Positions 34,956-45,820 of a stretch of DNA of 64,000 bases are shown piece by piece. Origin of the DNA: Basidiobolus meristosporus CBS 931.73 (lineage: Eukaryota; Basidiobolomycota; Basidiobolomycetes; Basidiobolales; Basidiobolaceae); the NCBI GenBank assembly GCA_002104905.1, contig MCFE01000137.1, positions 62,001-126,000 of the forward strand. The letters are read 5' to 3'. A program made the translations under genes and the position numbers. The notes under the pieces were generated by a model, which did no database searches, was not told the origin of the DNA, and saw only the letters and a list, made by a program, of their open reading frames with translations. Position 1 is the first letter of the stretch. The number at the start of each line of letters is the position of its first letter.

Positions 34956-37900
34956 ATGAGCCCCAAGCTGTCACTCTCTGCAATGTCTACTACTGCTATT
35001 ACTGGAATTTTTCCCTCTGCTGAAAAGTTGGATGTATCTAACTACCAAGTGTGGAAGGTGAAGATGAAGATGCTGCTACAAGAAAGAGGCCTTTGGGATA
35101 TTGTCATGGGAGAAGAATGCCCTCCTAAAAGCATGGGAGAGGAATCCTTAAAGTACCAGAAGAAAGAAAAATGTGCCTTTAACTGCATATGCCTTAGTGT
35201 TAAAGACAAATTGCTAATTCAATGCTCAAGAGCAAAAACAGCAAAGAATGCCTGGAAGGCATTAGAAGACACCTACCAGTCATGTTCAGCTGCCAAGAAA
35301 ATGTATCTGAGACAAAAACTCTTTACTACAAAGATGCTGCCAGGAGAAGAAATGAAAAATCTAATTACCAGAATTACCCTGCTGGTAGATGAGATGGAGT
35401 CTGTGGGCGTACCAACTACTGATGAGGATGTGATAGTTACCATCCTGAATAGCCTGACAGACAAGTTTCAGGGCCTTGTATCAGCTCTAGAGTCCAGACC
35501 TGAAGATTTGACCTTAAATTATGTATATGGAAAGCTCCTGGATGAAGAATTAAGAAAAACAAGCGCCAATAAGAAGGAAGAAGAAAATGCTTTAATAAGC
35601 AATGAAAACCAACAAAGGAGGTACCCAAGACCCTACAAAGGCAACAGCAACCTGTTTTGTAACTACTGCAAAAGGAAAGGACACACATCAGACCGGTGTC
35701 TCAAAAAGAAAGATAACCAGCAAAAGAAGCCTGAATATGGAAATGCTGCAACAACTGAAGATCAGAATCTATACAAGCTGACTTATATTCCATCATATTT
35801 GGAAGCCAATATAAGTAACTTAAATGAAGAAACACCAATGCTTTGGCACAGGAGATTTGGGCACATCAATTAAGATTATTTGCACAAAATGATCAAAGAT
35901 CAGCTAATTGGGAGCACTGTGAAGCCTGCATATATGGGAAACAAGCCAGACAACCGTTCAAGAGCTCTGGGTTAATCAAAACTAAGAAAAAATTAGCTCT
36001 AATTCACTCAGATCTGTGTGGACCTATGCAAAATTTATCCTTAGGTGGGATGAATTATTTAATCACTTTTATTGATGATTATACAAGATACACATGGGTC
36101 TACTTCATGGAGAGAAAGGAAGAAGCTCTGTCTAAGTTCAGGGAGTTTAAAGCCATGGTGGAGAGAGAAACTGGTGAAAAAATCAAGAAAATACGCTCTG
36201 ATAATGGTGGAGAATATACCTCAAAACTCTTCGTCCACTTCTGCAAAATTCATGAGATAAAGCAAGAGACTACTGTACCATACTCCTCACAGCAAAATGG
36301 AGTAGCAGAACAAGCTAACAGATCAATAATTGATATGGCAAGATCTATGATTGATGATCAAAAATTATCCTATGATTTTTGGGCGGAATCAGTTGCCACT
36401 GCTGTATACCTTAAAAATAGGAGCTATAACAAAATACTTTGTGATTCTACTCCATTTGAAGCATGGCATTGATACAGACCAAGTGCAGAACATCTAAGAG
36501 TATTTGGGTGTACAGCATATGCCAAAAAATTGGCCGGAAATCAGTCAAAATTTGAGCCAAAAAGTGTAAAATGTAAATTTTTGGGCTACTGCAATGAGAG
36601 TAAGGTATACAGACTCTACAATACCAAAGCAAAGAAGCTGATCAGGTCCAGGGATGTGTTGTTTGATGAAAATTCAAAATTTTCACAAAAAATGACATCA
36701 GATGATGACAAAAATTTGATCTCAAGTCCACCAATTGTCAGGATTGAATCAGAGCAAAACAATGAAAATTTTTTCACTCCAAAGGACTCTACAACTGTGG
36801 TTCAGCCAGAATCAGTGCCCAGGAACATCCCAGAAGTGATCATTCCAGTATAAAATGCCCAAAGATCCAATCAGACAAGAAATAGCCCAAATTACTATAT
36901 CAATGAGGGTACAAACTTAGCCTATGCCTATTCAGTCCATATTGATGAACCCCAGACTGTAAAAGAGGCCCTAAATAGCCCTCAGATGAAGTTTTGGAAA
37001 TCTGCAATGACTGAGGAATATCAGGCCCTGATGGAAAATCAAACTTGGGACTTAGTCAAATTACCAATCAACCAAAAATCAATTGGATGCAGATGGGTCT
37101 TCAAGACAAAATACAAGGCTGATGGTACAATTGAAAGATACAAAGCAAGACTTGTAGCCAAAGGATACTCTCAAACAAAAGGACTTTACTATACTGAGAC
37201 CTTTGCACCAGTAGCCAAGTATAATTCCATCAGATTAATATTGGCTATTGCAGCCAAATATAAGTTGTTTATTCATCAAATGGATGTAAAAACTGCATTT
37301 TTGAATGGAAAACCTGATGAGGACATGTATATGGACCAGCCTGATGGGTTTGTCAACCAAGATAATCCCCATTTGGTCTGCAAGCTTAAAAAGTCACTAT
37401 ATGGTCTCAAACAATCACCAAGAGCCTGGAATTGCAAGATAGAATCTTATTTGGAATCTTTGAGCTTCAAAAGGAGTAATGCTGACCATAGTATATATTA
37501 TAAGCCAGATAGAGCAAATCCAGCTCTATTAGCTCTATATGTGGATGATCATATTATAGCCGCCAATAACCTAGCAATATTGGAAGAGACTAAATCCAGC
37601 CTATCTAAAGAGTTCAAGATGTCCAATCTAGGAGAACTTAGCTACTACTTAGGGATTAAGTTCTCCATAGACAGAAGTACCCAGACTATCACCCTAAGCC
37701 AATCCAAGTATATTCAAGATATCCTAAAGAAGTACCAAATGGAAGACTGTAAACCGGCAGCTACCCCAATGGAGACAAACCTTTACTTGGTCAAAACTCA
37801 ACCAAATCAAGTGAGCTTGGTGCCATCTGAAAGCCCTGACTTTCCTTATCAATATATGATTAGCAGTCTGATGTATATCATGCTTGGAACACGTCCAGAT

Positions 37901-38516
37901 ATCTCATATTCAGTGGGAGTTGTCAGCCAGCATAATCAGAACTATGGATCTGATCATATTGCAGCAGTTAAGCAGATTTTTAGATACCTAAAAGGAACTG
38001 CTGATATCTGCTTAAGATACACTTACAAGGATTCAGAACAGGATCTTGTGGATACTCTGATGCTCATTGGGACAAAATTTAGAAGACAGAAGATCCACCA
38101 CAGGATACACCTTTCTTAACTGTAAAGGAGCAATTTCATGGAATTCAAGAAAGCAACCAACCGTAGCACTTTCCACCACAGAGGCAGAGTATATGGCAGC
38201 CTGTGAAGCTACAAAAGAAGTAATGTGGTTAAGAAAGCTTTTTACAGATTTAGGCCTATGTCAAAAAACACCTATTACTTTATTTCAAGATAATCAAGGA
38301 TGTATACAATTAGGTAGAAATCCAATTTTTTATGCTAGAACAAAGCTCATAGATATTAGACATCATTTCACACGTGAAGCTAAAGAGAATAACTTAGTTC
38401 GCTTAGTTTACTGTCCTACAGATGAAATGATTGCAGACATATTTACCAAACCATTAGCTAGAGACAAGTTTGAATATCTTAGGTCAAAATTAGGACTAGT
38501 CAGTATGAGCATTTAG
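34956..38516 (+). pseudogene. Copia gag-pol with protease deletion, stops and frameshifts
   Basis: Gag with intact knuckle (CNYCKRKGHTSDRC) is followed by an in-frame loss of 378 bp relative to element A, at the join near 35761, removing the DSGA protease. A TAA then ends the frame at 35871-35873. About 30 bp are also lost between direct repeats CAGCTAATT (near 35925), shifting frame. Integrase has TGA at 36470-36472 and the linker TAA at 36851-36853. RT retains YVDD (with DHI in place of DLI). A 1-base loss near 38050 shifts RNase H, which continues to 38516. This copy cannot make a working polyprotein. Confidence 0.9.
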
Positions 38517-38527
38517 CTGAGTGGGAG

Positions 38528-38876
38528 TGTTGTAAAAATTTGGAATTCCACCTATATATTCACCTAACTTAGTCACTTAGCTCATTACCTTCAAATCCTA
38601 GAGAATCCTGACCAAATTCCTTGTTGGGATTTACATGGAATATTTTCACCAAGATACCAGGTACCCAGAACATGAAAATTCTCAAAGTTGTCCAAACAGC
38701 CCCAAACTTTGCACACATGTTCTTGGGACCTTCCTTAACCTATTCTACGTGTCTGTTATTCTAAGACCAGGTAAAAGTATAAATACTACTTTTACATTCA
38801 ATAAATCATTAAGTGAAAACCACATAATCTACTTGTTCTCCCAATCACTTCCAACATCTCCAATACTTTTACAGCA
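38528..38876 (+). repeat. 3' LTR of element B
   Basis: 349 bp, TGTTGTAAAAATTTG to CTTTTACAGCA. Its right edge joins minus-strand reverse transcriptase sequence directly. Confidence 0.9.
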
Positions 38877-39800
38877 TTTTTAAGCTTGCAGACCAAATGG
38901 GGGTTATCTTGGTCAACAAACCCATCAGGCTGATCCATATACATGTCCTCATCAAGTTCTTCATTCAAAAATGCAGCTTTTAAATCCATTTGCTGAATAA
39001 AAAACTTACGTTTGGCTGCAATAGCCAATATTAATCTGATGGAACTAAACATAGCTACCAGTGCAAAGGTCTCAGTAGAGTCAAGTCCTTGAGAGTATCT
39101 TTTGGCAACAAGTCTTGCTTTGCATCTTTCAAATGTACCATCAGCCTTGTATTTTGTCTTGAAGACACATCTGCATACAGTTGATTTTTGGTTGATTGGT
39201 AATTTACAAATTTTTACAACACCATATACATAATTTAAGGTCAAATCTTCAGTTCTGGACGCTAGGGCTGATACAAGGCCTTGCAACCTCTCTGTCAGGC
39301 TAGTCAGGATGGTTACTATTACATCCTCATCAGTAGTTGTTATGCACACATATTCCATCTCATCCACCAGCAGGGTAATTCTGGTAATTAAATTTTTCAT
39401 TTCTTTTCCTGGCAGCATCTTTGTGGTAGAGAATTTTTGTCCAAGATACATTTTCTTGGCAGCTGAGCATGAATGGTAGGTGTCTTCTAATGCCTTCCAG
39501 GCATTCTTTGCTGCTTTTGCTCTTGAGCATTGAATTAGCAATTTGTCTTTGGCACTAAGGCATATGCACTTAAAGGCTCTTTGTTCTTTCTTCTGGTACT
39601 TTAAGGATTCCTCTCCTGTGTTTTTAGGAGGGCATACTTCTCCCATGACAATATCCCAAAGGCCTCTTTCTTGTAGCAGCATCTTCATCTTCACCTTCCA
39701 CACTTGGTAGTTAGATCCATCCAACTTCTTAGCAGAGGAAAAAGTTCCAGTAATAGCAGTAGTATACATTGCAGAGAGTGACAGCTTGGGGCTCATAACC
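38877..39800 (-). pseudogene. Chimeric copia fragment: gag fused to RT (element C)
   Basis: Minus-strand frame from the gag start (39796, next to primer site 39788-39800) through TEDLTLNYVYG, then a short LTR-terminal stretch (39207-39221), then the RT start LPINQKS...DQPDGFVDQDNPHLVCKLK, cut at 38877 by the LTR of element B. Knuckle, protease and integrase are missing. The frame stays open across the fusion and even runs into the neighbouring LTR. Confidence 0.85.
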
Positions 39801-40146
39801 TGTTGTAAGAGTCTTGGAGATATTGGAAGTGACTGGGATAACACGTACATTACATGGTTTTCACTTAATGATTTATAGAATGTAAAAGTAGTATTTATAT
39901 TTTAACATGGTCTTGGCATTAAAAATATGTAGAATACAGCAAGAAAGGTCCCAAGATCATGTGAAAAATTTGGGGCTGTTTGGACAACTTTGAGAATTTT
40001 CATGTTCTGGGTACCTGGTATTTTGGTGAAAATATTCCAAGTAAGTCCTAACAAGGAATTTGGTCAGTATTCTCTAGGATTTGAAGGTAATGATCTAAGT
40101 AACTAAGTTAGGTGAATATTTAGGTGGAATTCCAAATTTTTACAAC
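39801..40146 (-). repeat. 5' LTR of element C
   Basis: An LTR in minus orientation (plus view starts TGTTGTAAGAGTCTTGG, ends ATTTTTACAAC). Its outer end abuts plus-strand pol sequence. Confidence 0.85.
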
Positions 40147-40147
40147 C

Positions 40148-41710
40148 AAGTCTACTATCTGTGAGCAAGGCCACAGCACAAAAACTCAGATTCAGTTTTG
40201 ATAATTCTGGATGCAGGATCACTGATCAATATTGCACACATATTACTTTGGGTGTTAGATATCAGAATTTATACAATCTGACTTGTATCCCATCATATCC
40301 AGAGGCCAATATAAGTTACTTAAATGAAGAAACACCAGTACTTGGCACAGGAGATTTGGACATATCAATTTTGATTATATGAGCAAAATAGTGCTGAGAG
40401 ATCCGCTAATTTGGAGCACTGTGAAGTCTGCATATAGGAGAAACAAGTCAAACAACCATTTAAGAGCTCTGGGTTAATCAAAACCAAGAAAATTTAGATC
40501 TAATTTACATGGATCTGTGTAGACCTTTACAAGACTTATCTTTAAGGGAAATGAAGAGTTGTTCACTTTTATTGATGTGTATACAAGATATGTGCAAGCC
40601 CACTTCATAGAAAGAAAGGAAGAAGCTACGTCTAAGTTCAGGAAGTCCAAAGCCATGGTGGAGAGAGAAACTAGCAGAAAAATCACAAAAATATGCTCAG
40701 ACAATGGTGGAGAATATACCTGAAAACTCTTCATCCACTTCTGCAAGATTCATGGGATGTAGCAAGCAACTACAGTACCATACTCTCAACAGTGGAATGG
40801 AGTTGCAGAATGTGCAATCAGTACAATAGCTGAAATGGCAAGATCTATTTTTGTTGTAAAACTTTGTAATTCAACCTAAATATTCACCCAATTGCTCACT
40901 TAGATCATTACCTTCAAGTTTTAGAGAATACTGGCCATATTCCTTGTTGGGATTTACTTAAAATATTTTCACCAAAATATCAGGTACCCAGAACATGAAA
41001 ATCCTCAATATTGTCCAAGCAGCCCCAAACTTGCACACATATTCTCAAGACCTTCCTAAACCAATTCAACATGCTTATTATGCTAAGAACATGTAAATGT
41101 ATAAATACCACTTTTGCATTCAATAAATTATTCAGTGAAAACCACATTATCTACTTGTTTTCCCAATCACTTCCAATATATCAGAAACACTTACAGCACT
41201 ATGAACCATGATCAGAAATTATCTTGCAATTCTTAGGTAAATCAGATGCTGCAGCTGTATATCTCAAAAGCATGAGTTATTGCAGAATACCTTGTAATTC
41301 CACTCCATTTGTGGCATGATATTTTTGTAGTCCATATGCAGAGCACTCAAGTATATTTAGTTGCACAACATATGCCAAGAAACTGCCTGGAAATGAGTTA
41401 AAGTTTGAGTCATATGGAGCAGAATGTATATTTCTGGGCTATTGCAATGAGATTAAGGCATATAGACTCTACAATATCAAAGAAAACAAGCTGATCACGT
41501 CCAAGGATTTGTTCTTTATTGAAGATTCCAAATTCACACAAAGTATTACATTAAATGATGACAAAAAGCCCATCTCAAGTCAATAAATAGTCAGGATTGA
41601 TTCAGAGCAAAGCAATGAAAGTTCTGTCACTTCAGAAGACTCTGCAACTGTGATTCAGCATGAGTTTATGCTCAGGAACACCTCAGAAGTGATCATTCCA
41701 ATATTACTAA
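40148..41710 (+). pseudogene. Degenerate copia protease-integrase fragment, split by a solo LTR
   Basis: From SKATAQKLRFSFDNSGCRITDQ through NLYNLTCIPSYPEA, NEETPV and CRPLQDLSLREM to the integrase core (40148-40851), then after the LTR from DQKLS-like sequence through FLGYCNEIKAYRLYNIK to NTSEVIIPI (41199-41710). Many stops and shifts. It is the oldest-looking copy of the cluster. Confidence 0.8.
40852..41198 (+). repeat. Solo copia LTR inside the degenerate pol
   Basis: A 347-bp LTR (TGTTGTAAAACTTTG to ACTTACAGCA) inserted in the integrase coding region. AGATCTAT precedes it and CTATGAACCATGATCAG follows, which leaves a possible imperfect duplication of CTAT. Confidence 0.85.
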
Positions 41711-41717
41711 TTTTATT

Positions 41718-41895
41718 TGAAGCACCAGTCTGATGTGTGTCCTTTCTGTTTACAATAGCTGCAAGAAAGGTAGCTGTTGCCTTTAGAGGGTTGTAAGTAC
41801 CTCCTTTGTTGGCTAACATAGCTTATTAAGATATTTTCTTCATCCTTATTAGCACTTGATTTTCTTAATTCCTCATTTAGGATCATTCAATATAT
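41718..41895 (-). pseudogene. Inverted copia gag fragment (zinc knuckle)
   Basis: The minus strand matches the gag 3' part of element A (plus view 6920-7090): GAAGCACCAGTCTGATGTG corresponds to the knuckle, then to the EELRKSS-like region. Decayed and inverted relative to the pol fragment beside it. Confidence 0.75.
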
Positions 41896-43010
41896 TGTGA
41901 TAATATGTACTTCCACCTATATACCCACCCAACTTAGTCAGTCTTATTATTACCTACAAATCTTAGAGAATGCTGACCAAATATCTTGTGGGGATTTACT
42001 TAGAATATTTTCAACAAAATATCAGGTACCCAGATCATGAAAGTTCTCAAAGTTGCCCATGCAGCCCTAAACTTTGCACATATGTTTGTGTAATATTTCT
42101 AAGCCTTTTATATATGTTTTTTATGCCAAGGCCATGTAAAAGTATTAGTATCACTTTTATATTCAATAAATCATTATGTGAAAACCACCTAAACTAATTC
42201 TTCTTCCAATTTATTTCAATATCTCCAAACCTTTTACAACACTTTCTTTACTGTAAAGGAGCAATTTCATAAAACTGAAGAGAGTAACCAACCATTGCAT
42301 TTTCCACCACAGAGGCAGAGTATATGAGAGCCTGTGGGGCTACAAAAGAACTAATGTGACTAAGAGAGCTTTCTTAAGACTTGAGATAATATCAAAAGCC
42401 TTGCTATATTATTTCAAGATAATTATGGATGTATGCAATATTGGTAGATATCCAATTTTTTATCCTAGTACCAACCTCATGGATATTAGACAACAGTACA
42501 TACATGAAGCTATAAAGAATAGCTTAGTTAGCTCAGTTAGCATAGTTTACTGTCCTATGGATGAAATGATTGCAGACATATTAACCAAACCAATAGCTAG
42601 ATAAGTTTGAGTATCTTACATCACAGTTGGTACAAGTTAATATCATTATGTAGTTGAGTGGGAGTGTAGTAAGAGCTTGCAATTGCACCTATATACTCAC
42701 CACACTTAGTCACCTTGATTATAGCTGACAAATCTTAGAGAATTCTGACTATATTACTTGCCAGGATTTACTTGAAATATTTTCACCAAACCATCATGTA
42801 CCCAGAACATGATATTTCTCAAAGTTGTCCAAGTATTCACAACCTTGCACGCATGTTTGTGGGATCATCTTAGGCATATTTATATGTTTATTTTGCCAAG
42901 ACCATGTAAAACTAAAAATATCGCTTTTACATTTATTAAATTGTCAAGTGATACCACAAAATCTGCCTGCTCTCCCATTCACTTCCAATATCTCCAAAAC
43001 TCTTAAAACA
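41896..43010 (+). mobile_element. Miniature copia derivative: LTR, RNase H tail, LTR
   Basis: LTRs at 41896-42241 and 42665-43010 enclose only about 420 bp, from CTTTACTGTAAAGGAGCAA to the RNase H end (SSVSIVYCPMDEMIADILTKP) and GAGTGGGAG. The primer site, gag and most of pol are gone; the 5' LTR joins RNase H coding sequence directly. Both LTRs are diverged. Confidence 0.8.
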
Positions 43011-43019
43011 TAATCGGCT

Positions 43020-43064
43020 TGCTCTCCCAAATACTTTCAGCATTTCGAATACTCTTAAAACACT
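43020..43064 (+). repeat. Duplicated copia LTR tail
   Basis: TTGCTCTCCCAAATACTTTC... through ACTCTTAAAACA repeats the last ~45 bases of the preceding LTR (about 42967-43010), as a short tandem duplication. Confidence 0.7.
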
Positions 43065-43291
43065 ATTCAATATTTGCTAAACCTTTAACTCACTTCTTTT
43101 ATTTGGTGGGTTCTGCATGATTTTCTGCACAGTAGCTTGATATATCTACCTCCAGCAAATGGACCACTATGAAATATAATATTAGCAATGATGGATAGGG
43201 CATGAAGCTCACACAGTGCGCCTTGAAGAGATTGTAATAAAGATGCTAGAACTAGTGCCCGCAATTGCAAGTTGTTTGAATGTTGTTTTTT

Positions 43292-43634
43292 TGTTAGAGT
43301 CCGGAGATATTAGAAGTGATTAGCAGAATAGGCAGATTATGTGGTTTTCACTTAATAATTTATTGAATGTAAAAGTGATGCTTGTACTTCTATATGATCT
43401 CGGCAAAAAACCATGAAGGATATGTTTAGGAAGGCCCCAATAGCATGTGCGCAAAGTTTGGGGCTGTTTGGACAACTTGGGATATTTTCATCAAAACATC
43501 AGGTACCCAGGACATGAAAAATCTCAAAGAAAATCCCAACCAGGAATTTGGACAGAATTCTCTAAGATTTGTGGACTATGATCCAAGTGACTAAGTTAGG
43601 TGAATATTTAGGTGTAATTACGAAATTTACAACA
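43292..43634 (-). repeat. Copia LTR, minus orientation, solo
   Basis: 343 bp (plus view TGTTAGAGTCCGGAG to AATTTACAACA), diverged. No gag or pol adjoins. Sequence to the right (43635-43799) is less AT-rich and has a short open frame that may be the interrupted edge of a unique gene. Confidence 0.75.
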
Positions 43635-43947
43635 GTAATCACACCCAAAGCCAACCGCATGCTTGAAACAATTCCACCAGTTGAGAAGCAGTTGGCAGAA
43701 ATCCCCCGTATTGAGGGCGGGTGGGGAGTTCTGGAACAAATAGGCTCCTTCATTTACTCAAAGCAGTGTTTAAACAGTACCAATATGGGGGAATGTTAAA
43801 TCAGCATTGATTCCACAGCTGATATAATGAGCTCTAACCAGAAAGTCGCTGGCTCCAGGGGAAAAGGATTATAGGACAGAGGAGGTCTAAAACGACCAGA
43901 GGAGAGACGATACGAGCCTCCCCGTAATGCTTTTGGAGGGGGGAGGG

Positions 43948-44630
43948 TCATCTTAGGCGTTGTGAATATTGCTCGATGAGGATGGTCAATGTCTCAAGGT
44001 CAGCCCTACAGTGTATGCGGTCCGAGCTATACGATGGCGGACCCTGCAAATTGGGGGATGACGGACATCGGCTGGAGTAGGCTGGGGGATCGATAGTCTC
44101 ATCTGCCAAGTATGGAATGCCGGGTTGGATGGAGAAGCGGCTCAGACTTCCATGCATATGGTCAGAGAGCATTGAACGGTCCACGCAGTATTCTGTGGAT
44201 TCGTATGATTGATGAGTAGTAAGATATGGATCGAGGCATTGTTGATTGGAAGTTTTCCAATGGTTTTCGATGGACGCGGCCGCCTCCCCAAGAGTGATAC
44301 CTGATCTCAAAATAATGGGCAGATACTGCTTGGGAAGATTGGATTTGCTGTCAAAGCGATCATAGTCTTGATCCACCGTGCCTCGTATCACACAACGCCA
44401 TGGATTAAGAGAGAATTTGCCAACCCTTTGGAATTCAAATGTCAGTCTGTTCAACGAAGGGGTGTGGGAATCGCCGGGCAAAATCTCAACGCAGACATTC
44501 CGATGCTTATAAAGCCACTTGAGTATGCTTTCACGGAACCCGAAGAGAACAAAAATCGGTCGGAAATCATACGAGAGTGTAAGCTTATGGTTGAGCTTGG
44601 GCCTCAATATAGCGGAGCTATCGAAGTTGT
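43948..44630 (-). CDS. PPxY-motif protein, 3' exon (possible arrestin-related)
   Basis: An open frame of about 227 codons follows a good splice acceptor (GTTTTGTTCCAG) at 44631 and ends at 43948. There is no ATG at its start, so upstream exons must exist but I could not place them. The C-terminal part carries two PPxY motifs, DPPAYSS and GPPSYSS, typical docking sites for WW-domain ubiquitin ligases of the Nedd4/Rsp5 type. Alpha-arrestins have such tails, and beta-rich segments upstream (LTFEFQRVGKFSLNPW) would fit, but I cannot confirm an arrestin fold. It may be a 5'-truncated gene, since copia debris lies 300 bp beyond its 3' end. Confidence 0.5.
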
Positions 44631-45820
44631 CTGGAACAAAACGGTAAGCAAAACGAAAGGGTGCTCACTGTGCCATTACACAGCTACTTGCCTATTTCTA
44701 CGAATCCATAGCGCATGATAAGGGTGGGGCTTTAATCTGAAAATGGCTGATATCTGGCGTGAGTCTTGAAGCGAAGTAGAGGCTTGAAGAGAGCACGGAG
44801 ATGTGGGAAACGATGGGAGGAGTTGGAATTCACCCTTGAAACGGCAGTAGTAATAGGAAATACTAGAAAATGGTGGGGATTGAGACTGCTAGCTGGAATG
44901 AGCTAAAGGTAAACTGCATAAAGCAAAGTATCCAAGGGAATGATGAGCTTATAAAAGGGATCACACTCCAAATATATACCAAATATGGTGAAATGCAATT
45001 AAGACAACCTGATTTGTATCCTACAACAACATTCGCCTAGATCACCTTGATCTACCGCTTGATACACCGTTTCTCTGTTTTTCGTAATAATAGATTCTTG
45101 CTTACCAAACTATCTGCAGTTTCAAATATTACACGAAATGGATGGAACACGAAAAATACTGGACATTATTGCGCCATCAAATTGGCACGTTGCCATAGGT
45201 TTCCTGGCAATCACGGAATTTGCTGCAGTAAACCCTAGTGCTTGGTAGGTGGCACGGTGGTTTGCGGAATGAACAATCAGAATGCGTTGAATGGTATCTC
45301 CGTGGATCCATTCACATCCTTCAGGCTGTTGCCCTTCTACTCTGAGATAGAGCTAATGCTCAGCATGTATTCAGCTCAGAATGTGGATCCACCTCATTAC
45401 GGAAGAAAAGCCCATTGGCTGAGGGGAACAAGCCGTATTGGATTCTAATACTAAGTTGAAACCTTATTGATCAGCGACAAATCCCTATATGTGAATAGAA
45501 TCCAATCCTCTGTTGACTGTTTCTCGTGGCGAGGGTTGAGCGAGCCTCTCGGCTTCCATCATTCCGGCAGTGGTTGTGGTTCAGTTGTTGACATACCAGC
45601 AATCTTCCAGCATATGTGTCGACGGAAGTCACGGCCTTGATTGCATTATTTCGCGAACATCTCATTGGCGACACGAAATTCCGAGGGCATTGGCCCAGAC
45701 GACGTGGTTTATTTTAATATGTATAAATCTGAGCTAGACAGGGCATATAAGCACCTCCGGGCTCAGTTCTTCTGGTCATGTGAAGCCGTCTCAGGGTGGG
45801 CGTAATGGCCATTGTACACG
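44631..45820. other. Upstream exons not resolved; no other gene seen
   Basis: Missing 5' exons of the PPxY protein may lie in the first few hundred bases. The rest carries only short frames. Confidence 0.35.

Larger units (their letters stand above)
34604..38876 (+). mobile_element. Copia retrotransposon element B (decayed, internally deleted)
   Basis: Plus-strand element with LTRs at 34604-34951 and 38528-38876, a primer site (34952-34964, one mismatch: GGCTATGAGCCCC) and the polypurine tract GAGTGGGAG. About 4.27 kb against 4.69 kb for element A. It lacks a matching 5-bp duplication: it abuts a gag fragment on the left and an inverted RT fragment on the right, so the insertion site has since been rearranged. 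Confidence 0.9.
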
